Both the position numbers and the translations under genes were made by a program. The notes beneath the pieces are model-generated. The model made no database searches and was not told the DNA's origin. It worked only from the letters and a program-made list of their open reading frames with translations. Positions 1 to 11,079 of a stretch of 64,000 bases of DNA are shown here, in pieces; positions within the stretch are counted from its first letter, which is position 1, and each line of letters begins with the position of its first letter. The stretch is taken from contig WPIO01000209.1 of NCBI GenBank assembly GCA_009760855.2, positions 1 through 64,000 on the forward strand, in the 5' to 3' direction. Source of the stretch: Cristatella mucedo (Eukaryota > Bryozoa > Phylactolaemata > Cristatellidae).

Positions 1-1120
1 GTAGTACGGTGGGACGTGTTTGATGTGGAAGTAGGTATGTTCAAGACAGACAAGCCTAGCTGCAGAGTTTTGCAGCACTTTGCACAAGTGTCTATATTGC
101 ACCGGCAGAAGCACTTGCCACGAAGTGAATCGCAGACGTATGGAAGGAACAAACAAACGCATGAACAAACTCGGCTTTTGTATTTTATCAGGTCATGCCC
201 GATTTTTTGCTAAGCTGCTGCATCTAGAAGTATGTACATTTGATCACACATCTGCAGCAGTCACCTAGCAAGTGGCCATTTCGAGAAGAACACGAGAGAT
301 TTCATGCAGGAGCAAAAGAAGATCTGGCTGCTCATGGCCAGTTTTGATAAAGCCCCTCATTTGCATGCCAAACCCCTTATAGCCCAGGGTTAAGTTGTGA
401 GCTTGGGTCGAGGGTTCGTGTGCTGGAGCAGAAAATTTCTTATTACCTGCTTCAAGCAAGCCGGGTGATCGTTGCTAATGCGCTTCTTTATCGCATTAAA
501 TCAGTCGACCTTGCGTTTTTTCTGTGCATCCTCTCAGCTTTGTGTAAAAAAGCCGAATCGGCAAACAGAGGACCACTGCTCGAGTTGCCCCATGCACCTG
601 CGGCTGGCAGCCCTGCTGCATCCCCTAACTTGATGATAATAGAAAGGAGGTAAAAACGCACCTGCTCCTCTTAGCACTTGCTGAGTCACTGTGAATTGCC
701 CTTTACCTGCATATGCAGGCTGACGCTGGATTCGTTATCACTAATCAATTTACATGCTTCCTTCCAAGAATATGAACAGTATCTCTCAAGTAGCTCGAAT
801 AGGCGAGGTCACGGCCGCATGGCTTGCCGTGACCAGACAAAAAAGCATAAGCCAGCCTGGTTCGGTGAGGCAGCTCGTGTCCGGGAGAATGGTGAGCGAA
901 GCTTTCCTCCCCACTCCCCCCCCCCTCCCCGCATGGAGCAGTTTAACCTATCTTGTCTCAGAGCCAGCTCGATTCGCCAGTCAGCATGCAGCTAAAGCCC
1001 CTTGATCGATGCCTGCCAATAGATTGAACCTATTTCACTAAACCTCCCTAGTCTGACCCATGGGTCAAGGGGCTGGCTGGCCATTGATTACTTAGGTTGA
1101 AAGCTGGAGCACTGCTGCGT
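1..1120. other. no gene recognised
   Basis: Short open frames only, no recognisable protein motif and no clear splice-bordered exon. A poly-C tract lies near 905-930. If the CXXC1-like exon at 2233-2381 is real, later exons of that gene would be expected on the minus strand here or further left, but I could not find the second half of its PHD finger. Confidence 0.5.
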
Positions 1121-1127
1121 ATGAGCC

Positions 1128-1295
1128 GTGATGGCACACTAGGTAAGGCGGTTGCTTTCAAGACCTTGGCTCCGAGGTCGTGGGTTCGATTCCTGCGGTG
1201 GGCGATTCTTTATCGCCACTGCAAGCGGTGGTGATAGCCGTAAAGGCTCTTCTGTCACTATACAAAAAGAGGCTGCTTAATCAGCTAGGATTTAT
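1128..1295 (+). mobile_element. tRNA-derived SINE
   Basis: A pol III B-box-like GGTTCGATTCC is present near 1183, preceded by a degenerate A-box region (TAGGTAAGGCGG). The body contains the shared blocks GGGCGATTCTTTATCGCCACT and TATACAAAAAGAGGCTG, which recur in at least eight other copies in this window. It is a dispersed repeat and not a functional tRNA gene, because no acceptor stem closes around the B box. Confidence 0.8.
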
Positions 1296-1534
1296 TTATA
1301 TGCGAACCATCTGGATGGAGATTAATCACTCTTAGGGTGCTATACACACCATGTATATTACAGACGAATCACTGCAAGCTGGTTAGGGTCAGGCAGATCA
1401 TTGCAAATAAAAGAGCCTCTTGACGTCAAAATAAATTCTCGAAATGAACTGTGATGACCTAGTAGATAAAATGCAATTTTATTTCTTGAGGCTGTCACCT
1501 ATGCAAGAAACAACCTCGGTGAATACCAACATAT

Positions 1535-1815
1535 AATAATAATAATAACACACGTGACAAAGCGCCCTCAGAGAACTCAATCTCTTTCTAGGCGCTTTAC
1601 CTTTGCTGCAAAGAAAATACGATCGAACGGTGAGTGGTATCATGCTTGATAAAAAACATGAATAACATGGTTAGGGGTGACATGCACAGGGTCAGCATGC
1701 AAGTGTGGTTAGTGGCAGCATTCAACAGTGTCTACAATCATAAGCAAATACATGACGAATCACAAGGACCCACTAAATGCTGTCCTAAATTGGTAAGTTT
1801 ATAAGTTCTTTTCGG
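1535..1815 (-). mobile_element. LINE family A, 3' fragment
   Basis: Reverse-oriented 3' end of the CR1/L2-like family A. It starts with an AAT-repeat tail, then the hairpin block (GCGCCCTCAGAGAACTCAATC ... GGCGCTTTAC in part), then the 3' UTR words found beside every other copy (GACATGCACAGGGTCAGCATG in part). It is truncated before the reverse transcriptase. Confidence 0.8.
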
Positions 1816-2232
1816 TTGGTGGCAGCATGCTCGTATGTCATCAGCATGATTTGCACGAAAATTATCTGCAGTCAGAAAGCTTGCAACTGAACTATAAATA
1901 CTTTGTTGTGTGCTTTACAGGCGTCATTCACAATCAAGCATAATACACTTGCTGAATGCAAATATACACGGGTGCACGCACAGCATAGCACACTGATGCA
2001 ACAATACCGGTAACTAATTACACTAACGAGAAGTTTTTCTCTAGGCTGTGCCAAAAGGCTGCTCAATCAGAGCACTTCCGGCCAAAGTGAGAGCATGCAC
2101 TTATGCAGAGTCTGTACGAAGGCAGCAAAGTCAGCACCACAGAACAAGAGCAGTTTTCCGGAAAGGGGGGCACTACGATCGAGCAAAAGTTAAACCACAC
2201 AAACAATGGCCTATCGAAAGCCGTGTGCTCAC

Positions 2233-2381
2233 ATCATAAAAGTCTTGCATTCGGAAGTTCGGCAAATGCAGTACACCTCTTTGCCATCGTTTGCGCTTCC
2301 AGCGCTCGATTTGTTAGGCTTCGAAGAGAACTTAGCTTTCTTTCTCTCTTCATATTTCGACCGGTAACTGTCGCTGTCTGA
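2233..2381 (-). CDS. CXXC1/CFP1-like exon with start of PHD finger
   Basis: On the minus strand, an exon with acceptor ...TTTGCAG before 2381 and donor GTGAGC at 2232-2227 encodes a Ser/Asp- and Lys-rich linker followed by VYCICRTSECKTFM, ending in phase 2. YCICR-x(6)-FM followed by I is the opening of the PHD finger of CFP1/CXXC1, the H3K4me3-reading subunit of the SETD1/COMPASS methyltransferase complex; the exon break would fall inside the FMI motif. Seen: the motif and splice borders. Inferred: gene identity, because other PHD proteins also use YC.CR. The next exon, with the second zinc-ligand half, was not found, so it is presumably left of the window. The acceptor could alternatively be further upstream (CTCACAG near 2420). 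Confidence 0.55.
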
Positions 2382-2699
2382 CTGCAAACAGTCGGGATCG
2401 CTAACTGTCACCAGCAGCTGGAACTGTGAGAAGCTCAGAATGCACAGCAATCAGCCTGACTTGTCAGATGCAGCAGCTTTGCCGCTCGCGGCACAAAGAT
2501 AACCTATGGGCAGAGTTTTGCATTATCTGTAAACATCATATACGCACGGACAGGAAGGCCTGGAAGGAGAGAGTAAGCAAGTGCCTCTACTTCAAGCAGG
2601 GGTGATACTTGGTGCATTTTCTTTTGACCGAAGAGCCGGCAACTGCATCACAGCACACCTCAGAAGGAAAAGTTCGAACAGCACAGCAAAAAACAGTCC

Positions 2700-2855
2700 T
2701 AACCCAAGTGTAAGGTGTTTGCTATTCACGACGAAGGTCGGGAATTCAAATCCTGCAGTGGGCGATCTGTTGTTACTCACTTCAAGCTGTCGTTTTAGCA
2801 ATTAATGCTCTTCTTCCACTATATAAAATTCCACTACATAAATAAGGCTGTTGAA
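2700..2855 (+). mobile_element. tRNA-derived SINE, diverged
   Basis: Diverged copy of the SINE at 1128: AAGTGTAAGGTGTTTGCT, then GGGAATTCAAATCC in the B-box position, GGGCGATCTG, and a TATAAAAT...AGGCTGTTGAAT end. Confidence 0.65.
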
Positions 2856-3459
2856 TACTCTAGCCCTTAACTTTAAAGCCACAAACCACAGCCACTAGTA
2901 AAAACTACAGACGAACGTCATTTCACAAGAGCAGGCACATTCTTCCCCCAACTCCTTAGCAGCATGGCATACAGTAACAGACGTTTGCTATTACAGATAT
3001 TTTAACAATATATCCACAGCACATCGGAACTAGGAACATTGTTTGCAGGTGAGCTGTAAGCACTTGTTTACATGCTGCAGCTGCTCCAGAACTATTAGTC
3101 CCTTGCCACGAGCGCAGTACAAGTAACTGTGCTAGTCTCTACATGACAAGCATGACAAGTACTGGTGGAGAAGGCAAAGCATGGCTAAAGAGTCGTACAC
3201 GGTGCATCATAGCATGCACATATACCTGTGGTAGCAGAGCACGGCACCAGTCACGACTGCCCACACCTCAATATAACCAGCTCATTTTATTACCACAGAG
3301 TAGTATACTCGACTGTCACAGAGGGCTGAGTTTCTATAACACTAGCCCTAGCATGCAGCTTGAACCCCAAAATACAATTAAATCAGCATCACTTTAGCTG
3401 AACTTATGTCATGTCAAAAGCAATTATAGCATATCTGATTCCTAGTTATTGGGCCATAT

Positions 3460-3600
3460 CCCAGTATCCCAGGAGGTAAGGTGCTCATTCTTCACGACCG
3501 AGGCTGTGGGTTCGAATTTTGAAGTTGGGCGATTCTTAATTGTGTTAAGGCTTGCTCCTCTATACAAATAAGGCTGTTTAATCAGCTAACAGTATTAATT
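3460..3600 (+). mobile_element. tRNA-derived SINE, partial
   Basis: Shares GGTAAGGTGCTC, GGGTTCGAATTTTG (B box), GGGCGATTCTTAATTG and TATACAAATAAGGCTGTTTA with the other SINE copies; the middle is deleted. Confidence 0.7.
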
Positions 3601-4309
3601 TCATGATTCGGGAGCTGCTAATAATCCGAAAACCATCATGATATAACTGCTTTGACATGCCCATGCTACACATATCAGGTAGTGTGCACAACATCCCAGG
3701 ATGACATAACTTTCTTGCCACCACGGGGCAAATGCTTCATTCTATCAGGCCATATCTCTTCTAGCACCACAGGTCGGCAGGTGCCGACCAACCGATCAAC
3801 AGAAGCCTCCCACTTCCGGAGGCATAAGGTATCAGGACAAAGTTTCTCTCAGATTTTTTCTTTGTAGCAGCGTTTAGCACGTTTGCCTGCACTTACATTC
3901 AGTCAGTGGCTGTCACGTTGGGGCCTAAAAGTAAATAATGCCAACTGTGTGTCGGCAGCCACGGCTCTGGAGCAGTGGGGCCATGCAGTCTGTCACTAAC
4001 AGCAAACGACTCTGAGTCTGTTAAATCAGCTAAGCTACAGCGGATAATGGACTGGAAGTCCCAGATGATAAGTAGTCCATGCTCACCATTTAGGCTAAAG
4101 AGTGCTCCAACAGGGCAGCCAGGCACAATAGGAGGCACAATAAGTTCTATGCCCCCTCTGATGCTGCGGCAGAAGCTGAACAATAAAATTCCGAAAAAGG
4201 ATTGGCCAGCAGAACCCAAGAGGCTACTAACCCTAGGCTCTGCTAAATAAAAGCCTGTTTTTATGGCAGCAAAATGGTAGGCTGGGCTGGGAGGCTATGG
4301 TGCAGCAGC

Positions 4310-4460
4310 TGTCTTAGCCTATGAGTAAGGTGCGAGTCTTACGACTCAGGTCGTGGATTCCTATGAGCAGGCAATCAAGAATTGCCTGCCGAAAGAAGGA
4401 AAATAGCAGCTAAGGATCTTCAGCCCCTACAAAAATTAGGTGGTTAGATCAGCTAACCTG
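4310..4460 (+). mobile_element. tRNA-derived SINE, diverged
   Basis: Recognised by AGTAAGGTGCGAGTC, CAGGTCGTGGATTCC and the closing TACAAAAATTAGG...TTAGATCAGCTAAC. More diverged than the other copies. Confidence 0.55.
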
Positions 4461-4554
4461 TACTTAATGGCGATGTGGTTTGTGGCAGGCAGAAGGTAAA
4501 TAAAACTGAAAACTGGTGGCATTTGATATTCTTTCTGGAGCAAAATCCACTCAC

Positions 4555-4700
4555 TCTGACAGCAATAGTAATGAAATGTATCTCTGACTGTACCTCCACA
4601 AAGCCACAAAGACCAAGTGGGTGTTATGCATGAGAATTTTCCATAGTGCACCAAAAGCCTACGCAGCTTTCGATATGCAAGCCCTGCAGCCAAAGAATGG
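4555..4700 (-). mobile_element. LINE family B 3' fragment
   Basis: Contains the family B 3' UTR words in reverse: CCTCCACAAAGCCACAAAGAC, GGGTGTTATGCATGAGA and GCTTTCGATATGC. They match the blocks at 4980-5055, 6760-6850, 7865-7980 and 56380-56480. Confidence 0.6.
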
Positions 4701-4749
4701 CAGGGATCCACCACCAATCATTAGCTAATGCTTTCTATACAGGATCTGT

Positions 4750-5060
4750 GAAGTGCCTAGAAAGCAATTCAGTTCTCTGATGATGCTATACAAATGCATT
4801 GCTATTATTAGTATTATTGTGAGATGAGCTGGTAAGCCTTTCCAGCTTTTCTAAACTGGCACTGGCATGCTACTCACTACCTCAACTGCTCTTCCGACTC
4901 ATCTATGCTTCTCACTTTCTCTTTGCTGCATGCGATGAAGTCTGTTGACTACCGAATGCCTACTAAAAGCTGCTTAGGTTACGTGTAAGCTTTACAAAAC
5001 TTCGTACATAACGCCCACATAACATTTGTGGTTTTCTCAAGTTACAGCCGGAGATACAAT
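4750..5060 (+). mobile_element. LINE 3' tail (A) followed by LINE family B 3' end
   Basis: 4750-4812 is a family A tail (AAGTGCCTAGAAAGCAATTC ... then ATT repeats). 4830-5060 is a plus-strand family B 3' UTR with TACTCACTACCTCAACTGCTC, CACTTTCTCTTTGCTGCATG and a GTTACAGCCGGAGATAC end. Confidence 0.6.
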
Positions 5061-5389
5061 ACAAAAGCAGCAGCAGCATGCCAACTGATGAGCATGCACA
5101 GATCGAAGGAAGCGCATACACTGTCATAAACATGCGTGTGCATGTACAAACTAGCGATCCCTATGCTTGATCGTGCCACTCCTTTGGTGTCAAGGGCCTG
5201 CCACACATTCGCGAAGCAGACCCTTTAACGCAAGGCAGATGCAAAGGTTTAGGTATGGAAACTTTGGTTCTGCAGTCTCAATGCTAATAGAAACATACTG
5301 CCATTCCCTTTTTACATCCAGTGTGCCTTTCTACTTTGCTAATTTGTTTCCAGGGTCGATTGTTCTTTCTGGGGTCAAACGGTTACAGT

Positions 5390-5585
5390 GCACCCATATA
5401 CACAACACGCATCACCCTACCACAAACTTGCACATGCAAATGTCACAGACAAATGCAGATGAGCATGCACGCACACATGCGCAGTCACACACAAGCAACA
5501 TAAGCAGACGCAAGCATACAAACATGCCTGGGCATATGCATGTGCACACACGTCTATGCATACACATACATGTATGCATGTACTT
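5390..5585. repeat. CA/TG-rich alternating tract
   Basis: Low-complexity stretch dominated by CACACA, GCATGC and ATGCATG words of alternating purine and pyrimidine. It generates a spurious open frame on the plus strand. Confidence 0.6.
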
Positions 5586-6029
5586 CAATCTTCAACTCCA
5601 CTAAGAATTAATAACTGGATGGTTATTGTACCGTTAAGTGTTATATTCTTCACTCACAGCCTAAGCAGCTTTTCCAGATGGCTTGCAGCAGCACGCATCA
5701 TGCCGCACAGACAAAATAAGAATAGCCTAGTCGAGGGACAGCCGCAGAGCTAAGGTGTAGTAGTAGCGCTGAAACGCAGCAAAGCTGGAAAGTCGTGCCT
5801 GAACCGAGAGCATGAGAAAAGACTGTGTCCTTTCGGCAGCATGAGTTCCAAAACTTGCAACCCACGAACAAAAACTCGTACTCCCACCATACTTCAACCG
5901 AAATATTATGGAGCTATTTTTTATCCACAGAGGTTCAACGAGTGTGAGGACGGTGACATTGCCGTTGAAGCTCAGCCATGAACAAAGGAGCTTGGCCAAA
6001 TGTAGGACTTCTGCTTGCCCCCTGTAATA

Positions 6030-6180
6030 TATAATTCATTTATATAGCGCCCCAAGAGAACTTAATCTCTATTCAGGCGCTTCACATATGCCTCGGGGCT
6101 CGAGCCCACGACCTCAGTCAGACCTCGGTCGGGGCGAGCACCTTAACCGCTAGACCAAACCAGCTCGGCATAGCAGCTTT
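6030..6180 (-). mobile_element. LINE tail joined to a second SINE type
   Basis: 6040-6085 has the LINE A-like hairpin block (GCGCCCCAAGAGAACTTAATC, AGGCGCTTCAC). 6095-6170 is a reverse tRNA-like unit (GGGGCTCGAGCCCACGACC, CTTAACCGCTAGACCA). A related unit in the other orientation sits at 41645-41725. Confidence 0.5.
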
Positions 6181-6324
6181 AAGGTAGGCACAGGTGGCTA
6201 AAAAAAAACTAGCCGCCTTCTTTCGTGCGTAGTATGCACACAGCATTACGGAATAGGAAACAGGTGCCAAATAAGTGCTAATCACAACGGCTAGGCCGTT
6301 GACAGTACACAGCTGAAAAAAGAG

Positions 6325-6860
6325 CAAAGTTTGCTAAAAGAGCTAGGATGGATGCCGGTTGAGCAACAGATACAGAGCAAAATTCTTATGCTGACCCACA
6401 AGGCTCGCCACGGCTTGGCTCCTTCGTACCTAGCTACACTGCTGCAAAAGTTTCAGCATCCTCGTACGCTCAGGTCTTGTATGGACAATGAACTAGCTTT
6501 TCCATTTCTGTTTAAAGACAGTTGGCCACAGAAGATTTAGCTCAGCAGGTCCTAGACTGCGGAACTCGTTTCCACAATTCTTACGCAACGACAACTACTC
6601 TCCAACTGCCGATTATGGTACATCTTTTTCAGCGGTCCTGAGCTGCTATTCCCATGCTACTTGCTACCTCAACTGTTCTCCTAACTCTGCAATGCTTCCC
6701 ACTTTCTCTTTGTTGCGTGAGATGAAGTCTGTTGGCTACCGAATGAGTGCCGAAAGCCGCTTAGGCTGTGAGTGCGCTATACAAAACTCTCCGGCGGTAA
6801 CACCCACATAGTCTGTGTGGCTTTGTGGAGTTGCAGACGGAGATATATTGAGCACTCAAA
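6325..6860 (+). mobile_element. LINE family B, C-terminal RT region and 3' UTR
   Basis: The open frame at 6331-6540 encodes LKELGWMPVEQQIQSK and LTHKARHGLAPSYL, the region after the reverse transcriptase of L2/CR1-type ORF2 proteins. The 3' UTR runs to GTTGCAGACGGAGATATATT at about 6850. Broken and 5'-truncated. A homologous stretch is encoded on the minus strand at 9716-10030. Confidence 0.75.
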
Positions 6861-7549
6861 GGAGAAAAGGAAGCTATTGAAGAGATGCACGGAGCCCAAC
6901 TGACCATGCTTCTATCTTGAGGTCAAAAAATCCAGCCGGAGATACTTTGACAACAATAATCATGACAGAATTAAAGCAGAGCGTTTATCGAGCGAACGCA
7001 ATGACTGTGGCATGCCTTCACAGCCGAGCCGTAGGAACATAGGACGACCTGAATCGGAGGGGGCAGGCCGCTTAAGCGCATGTAGCTGGACGATGTTCAG
7101 TATCTAGAGATTATCTTCAATCACCGATAGATGATAGAGCAACACGGAGATGGCATCACTGACGACTAACGAGCGTCAGAAAAGTGCACAACTCAGGGCC
7201 TAGTCTAGCAAATTGCACACCCCACTGAGAACACCAAACGGATCAATAGTTGGGTCTCCCAAATCTTGGCTTAAAATAATGATATAGTTCCTCACAATTG
7301 CAAACATTCACGCCGCATGACCGATGTCACTAGCCAATGTTTCCAGTATCCTCTGCCGCAAAATGCATTGACGCGTCCAATGTTGTTTGGGCATGCTCAA
7401 TTCTAAAAGTTGAGGAATTCAGGAGTATCTTTCCGTAGTTAACTCGTCATACCATCGTCTTACCGATGAGTCCAAGTCACTTTCGGAGATCATAGTCCAC
7501 ACTGCTGGAGGTAGTCGTCGCGGCTGCTGGCAACGCCAAGCATGCGTTT

Positions 7550-7745
7550 GTCCTTGACCTCATGCGTCAGCCGGAACTGGGTTTTTTTCAGTGGGCGTGG
7601 CCACGCTTGCACGGTGGTTCCGCCCCAGCCAGACTCAGGTCACTCCGCCAGACCAACGGTGTGGTCAGTAGCACCTCATTAAGGCACTGCAGTTGTAAAC
7701 TATCGGCTGACTAAGCTGGATTTAATTGCAACGGGTCAGCTTTGG
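7550..7745 (+). repeat. unclassified dispersed repeat, copy 1
   Basis: About 190 bp that recur in reverse orientation at 43655-43830 (shared words GTGGCCACGC, TTAGTCAGCCGAT in reverse, AATCCAGCTTAGTCAGCC in reverse). No coding capacity recognised. Confidence 0.6.
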
Positions 7746-8196
7746 GTGCGTGACCCACTAGTACTGCAGCAAAAAACTTTCTCCCTCTGCGTCGGCCCGT
7801 ACGTACGCTGTCCCCTCTGACACTCCACTCTCACTCTGTTTTTCTTCTCTCCGCGCGTTATAATGTAATGCATCTCCGTCTGCAACTCCACAAATTAATA
7901 TAGACCATGTGGGTGTTACGCAGGAGAGTTTTCTATAGCGCAATCACAGCCTAAGCCGCTTTCGGTACGCATTCGCCAACACACTTCGTGTCACGCAACA
8001 AAGAGAAAGTGGGAAGCATCGCAAAGTCAGGAGGGCAGTTGAGGTAGTGAGTAGCATGAAAGTAACAGCTCAAGACCACTGAAAAATATTTGCCATAATC
8101 GGCAGTTGGAGAGTAGTTGTCGTTGCGTAAGAATTGTGGAATTGAGTTCCACAGTCTACGACCTGCAGAGCTAAAGCTTCTGTCGTCAACGATATT

Positions 8197-9675
8197 TGTA
8201 GCGCCCTGCTGGCCTTGGCTGAATTTTAGCGCGAACAAGAGCTGTTCGGCGCCGGGCTAGAGCCCCTTTGTCCTGGAGCAGTGAGCCAGAGAGGAGCGTC
8301 AGTGCGGTTAGAGAGGAAGCGCTTAAGAGCAAGCCAGGAAGCTCTCTGACCAGCGGTGGCGTGTCGGCCTTTAGAATTGGTCCGATACCCGCGGGAGCGG
8401 CTGATTGATGTTGGCTGGCCTGTCAACCTTCGCCATCACTCTGTCCAAAAAGAATCGTCTGGAACCCATTCGCCATTCAAGCTGGACAGAGGGGACATTC
8501 CAGTGGCCTAGTGTCGGTATTAATTCCTTACCGTAATGGGCCATGGTGTTGGGCCCAATACCACTAAGCTCTTGCCCCATTGTCTCAGCTAGGTATTTAA
8601 GAGTCAAGCGACGCTCGATCTGGGTCTTTAGTATCTTCGTGTCTTTGGTCCGGCTCTGCGCCTCGACGCCGTCGGGCACTCGTTTCTCTGAAAGAGAGGG
8701 AGGAGGGCGGGCTGTTCGCCGGCGATTGACGGAACAGGACGAGACAGTGCTAGGAGGATTCGGTGGACTCCACCGAACACGGTCGTATCGCGCCCGAGCT
8801 GGCATTTTGTGATTCTTTTGTGTGTTGTGTGTGCGCTAGCACGCGGTCTCGGCATAGGGATTTGCCGGTGCGAGCTATGCGTAGTTGGCGTCTGTGGAGC
8901 CCTAGTTCACCGGATAGGGTTTGGGCTCCGGTTCACGCTTCTGTGTGGAGAAGTATTTCCTCCGCAGGAGTGCTTGAGTTGGCGTGTGTGGAGTATTCCT
9001 GTCGCACTGGTGGAAACCGAGTCTAGTTCACCGGTCAGGGTTTAGACTCTGGTTCGGGCTCCGTCTATTTGGGTCGTTTCCCATTATACACGTAAGCAGC
9101 CCCAGTGTGAAGAAGTATTTCCTCCGCAGGAGTGCTTGAGTTGGCGTGTGTGGAGTATTCCGGTCGCACTGGTGGAAACCGAGTTCTAGTTCACCGGTCA
9201 GGGTTTAGACTCCGGTACGCGCTTCAGTTCGGAGGAGTATTCCCTCCGCAAGAGTGTTTAAGTTGGCATGTTTGAGGTATTCCCTCGGCACAAGTGGGAA
9301 CGGATTCCTAGTTCACCGGTTAGGGTTTAGGGTCCGGGTCGCGCTTAGTGTGGAGGAGTATTCCCTCCGCAAGAGTGTTAGTGCAGCTGAGAACGTGCGA
9401 GGAGTGTGGAGATAAAGCTGAACTAGACGCGCAGCGACTTTGTGCGCTTGCGAATAAAGTTCAGTAAAATCCCCAATCTGTGTGTCTCGCTTTCCAATTC
9501 ACGCCGCGGACTCACGACCCCCTTTAGTAACGGTAAGCAGGTCAGAGCCAGAAACGCTCGTTTCGTGGCGGCCAGTTTATTGGGCGTAGGCGCGCACCGA
9601 ACGGCAGTAGGCGCAAGGTTACGCCGCTAGGTAAGCGGCAGGTCAAGCCTACTCCGCCGAGCCTTCGGCGTTACA
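8197..9675. mobile_element. solo LTR with 4 bp target duplication
   Basis: The insertion begins TGTAGCGCC and ends GGCGTTACA, so it has the TG...CA ends and short imperfect inverted termini of a Ty3/Gypsy-type LTR. It is flanked on both sides by TATT (8193-8196 and 9676-9679). Near the right end there is an AATAAA signal (about 9453) followed by a GT-rich stretch, as in the R/U5 part of a plus-oriented LTR. No gag, pol or second LTR is present, so it is a solo LTR. It contains internal tandem repeats (8935-9395). Orientation plus is inferred from the polyadenylation signal only. Confidence 0.8.
8935..9395. repeat. tandem repeat inside the solo LTR
   Basis: Three to four imperfect copies of a unit of roughly 120-180 bp containing GGAGTATTCCCTCCGCA-like, GTTCACCGGTCAGGGTTTAG and GGAGTATTCC words. 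The spacing varies because one copy carries an extra block near 9060-9105. Confidence 0.7.
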
Positions 9676-10159
9676 TATTTAAGCGGAGGAACGTAACAGC
9701 TAATTGATTGTCCACTCAGGACCTGAGGGCGCGAACAGGCTGAAACTGATTCAGCAGTTCAGCTAGGTACGAAGGAGCCAAGCCGTGGCGGGCCTTGTGG
9801 GTCAGCGTAAGAACTTTGCTCTGTATCCTTTGCTCAAGCGGCAACCATCCTAGCTCTTTCAGCAGAGGTGATACGTGCTCAAACCGCTGGGAGTTGAAGA
9901 CTAGCCTTGCAGCCATATTTATAGTCTGCTGAAGTGGCCTAATTGCTTTCTTTGGCAGCCCAGCCACGAGGGAATTAAAATAATCAAGCCGAGACAGAAC
10001 TTGGGAGCTAGTTAATTTTTGTACAAGCAACTGTGGGAGACAGCTCCTAATCTTGGATATGGATCGGACGTGATGGCTAGCTGTAGAAGCAGTCTACTGA
10101 ATGAAGCTTTTACTATTGAGGCAGCTGACGAAAACGACGCCCAAATTTCGAGCACGTGG

Positions 10160-10450
10160 TGATGGTCTCGCAATAGCATCACCTATTAGAAGAGCAAAGT
10201 CTTTTAATACAGCCCCACGCTTAGGGTGTCCTATGAGCGTTCCGGAGCTGCTTCCACGACAGTTTCTATATCCGTATGAACGCTCGCACGCTTGCATTCC
10301 CTGCGTATAATGCCATGCAGCAGTCGTCGTCAACACCACAACTAGCTCGTCGGGGCAGTGTTCATCTTCGTCGCGCTGCCAACAGTGCCTCCCGAGTTAG
10401 CCCTTCTAGCCGATTTGGCCTTAGATACGGGTCTACGGCTATCCACAACA
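10160..10450. repeat. unclassified dispersed repeat related to 43220-43380
   Basis: On the minus strand this stretch shares GGCAGCGC, TGTTGACGACGAC, GCGAGCGTTCATACGGAT-like and CGTGGAAGCAGCTCCGGA-like blocks with the plus strand at 43220-43380. The family is unknown. Confidence 0.5.
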
Positions 10451-10516
10451 AATGAGGATCGAGGAATAGCGGCAAACCTATATTAAGGATGCCATTACAG
10501 AAAATCATCGTTTACG

Positions 10517-11075
10517 CTCCTGCATGTATTGATGACATCCGCACATGGATGGCAGCAAATTTTCTTAAATTAGTTTATGATAAAAACCTACTTACTAGTT
10601 ATTGGAAAACTAAGTGTGATTCAGAAATTCGAAAGGCTGTCGCTTAAAATCAGCTCTGCTAGCAAATCTCCTGTTGAATTTGCACGAACTGTATTTGTCA
10701 TGTTCCAAAGTGACCTTTCATTAGACGACCACATCAGGTCCACAGTAAAGTCTGCCTACTTTCACCTAGATAACATTACTAAAATTCGGGCTTGTTTAGA
10801 CAGAGATACCACAACTAGATTGGTCCATCCTTTTTTGACAGTCCTTCTTGACCCCTATGACTCACAGCTTGCTGGTCTACCAGTCTATGCACTCAGGCGC
10901 CTACAGTTGGTGCAGAACTCTGCAGGTAGGTTTATCTGTCGCAAGCGTCACAGTTGCCACATCACACCACTTCTCCCCGACCCATAGTGGCTGCCAGTCA
11001 GGCAATGCATTAACTTCAAGGTTTAGTCACCCACGTGTAGGTCCCTTCATTCTTTGGCTCCAGTTTACCTAATCG
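10517..11075 (+). mobile_element. LINE family A, RT C-terminal fragment
   Basis: Broken frames encode IDDIRTWMAANFLKL-like, SLDDHIRSTVKSAYFHLDNI and LQLVQNSAGRFICRK, matching the thumb and C-terminal part of the intact ORF at 18002-19804. Confidence 0.8.
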
Positions 11076-11079
11076 CCCA

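Larger units (their letters stand above)
7850..10160 (-). mobile_element. LINE family B copy split by a solo LTR
   Basis: Minus-strand family B copy in two pieces, 7850-8196 (3' UTR) and 9680-10160 (end of the RT ORF). The downstream piece encodes VLSRLDYFNSLVAGLPKKAI and LTHKARHGLAPSYL, typical of the C-terminal part of L2/CR1 ORF2. Comparison with the uninterrupted copy at 56365-56850 shows the two pieces were contiguous before the LTR inserted. Confidence 0.75.

Noticed and set aside
1128-1295. tRNA gene
   Set aside because: A B box is present but there is no closing acceptor stem, and the same sequence is dispersed in many copies with a common tail, so it is a SINE.
5167-5604. 145-codon frame with His/Thr-rich repeats
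   Set aside because: Created by the CA/TG low-complexity tract.
8371-8812. 144-codon minus-strand and overlapping plus-strand frames
   Set aside because: They lie inside the solo LTR, overlap each other on both strands and have no domain motif; GC-rich sequence gives chance open frames.
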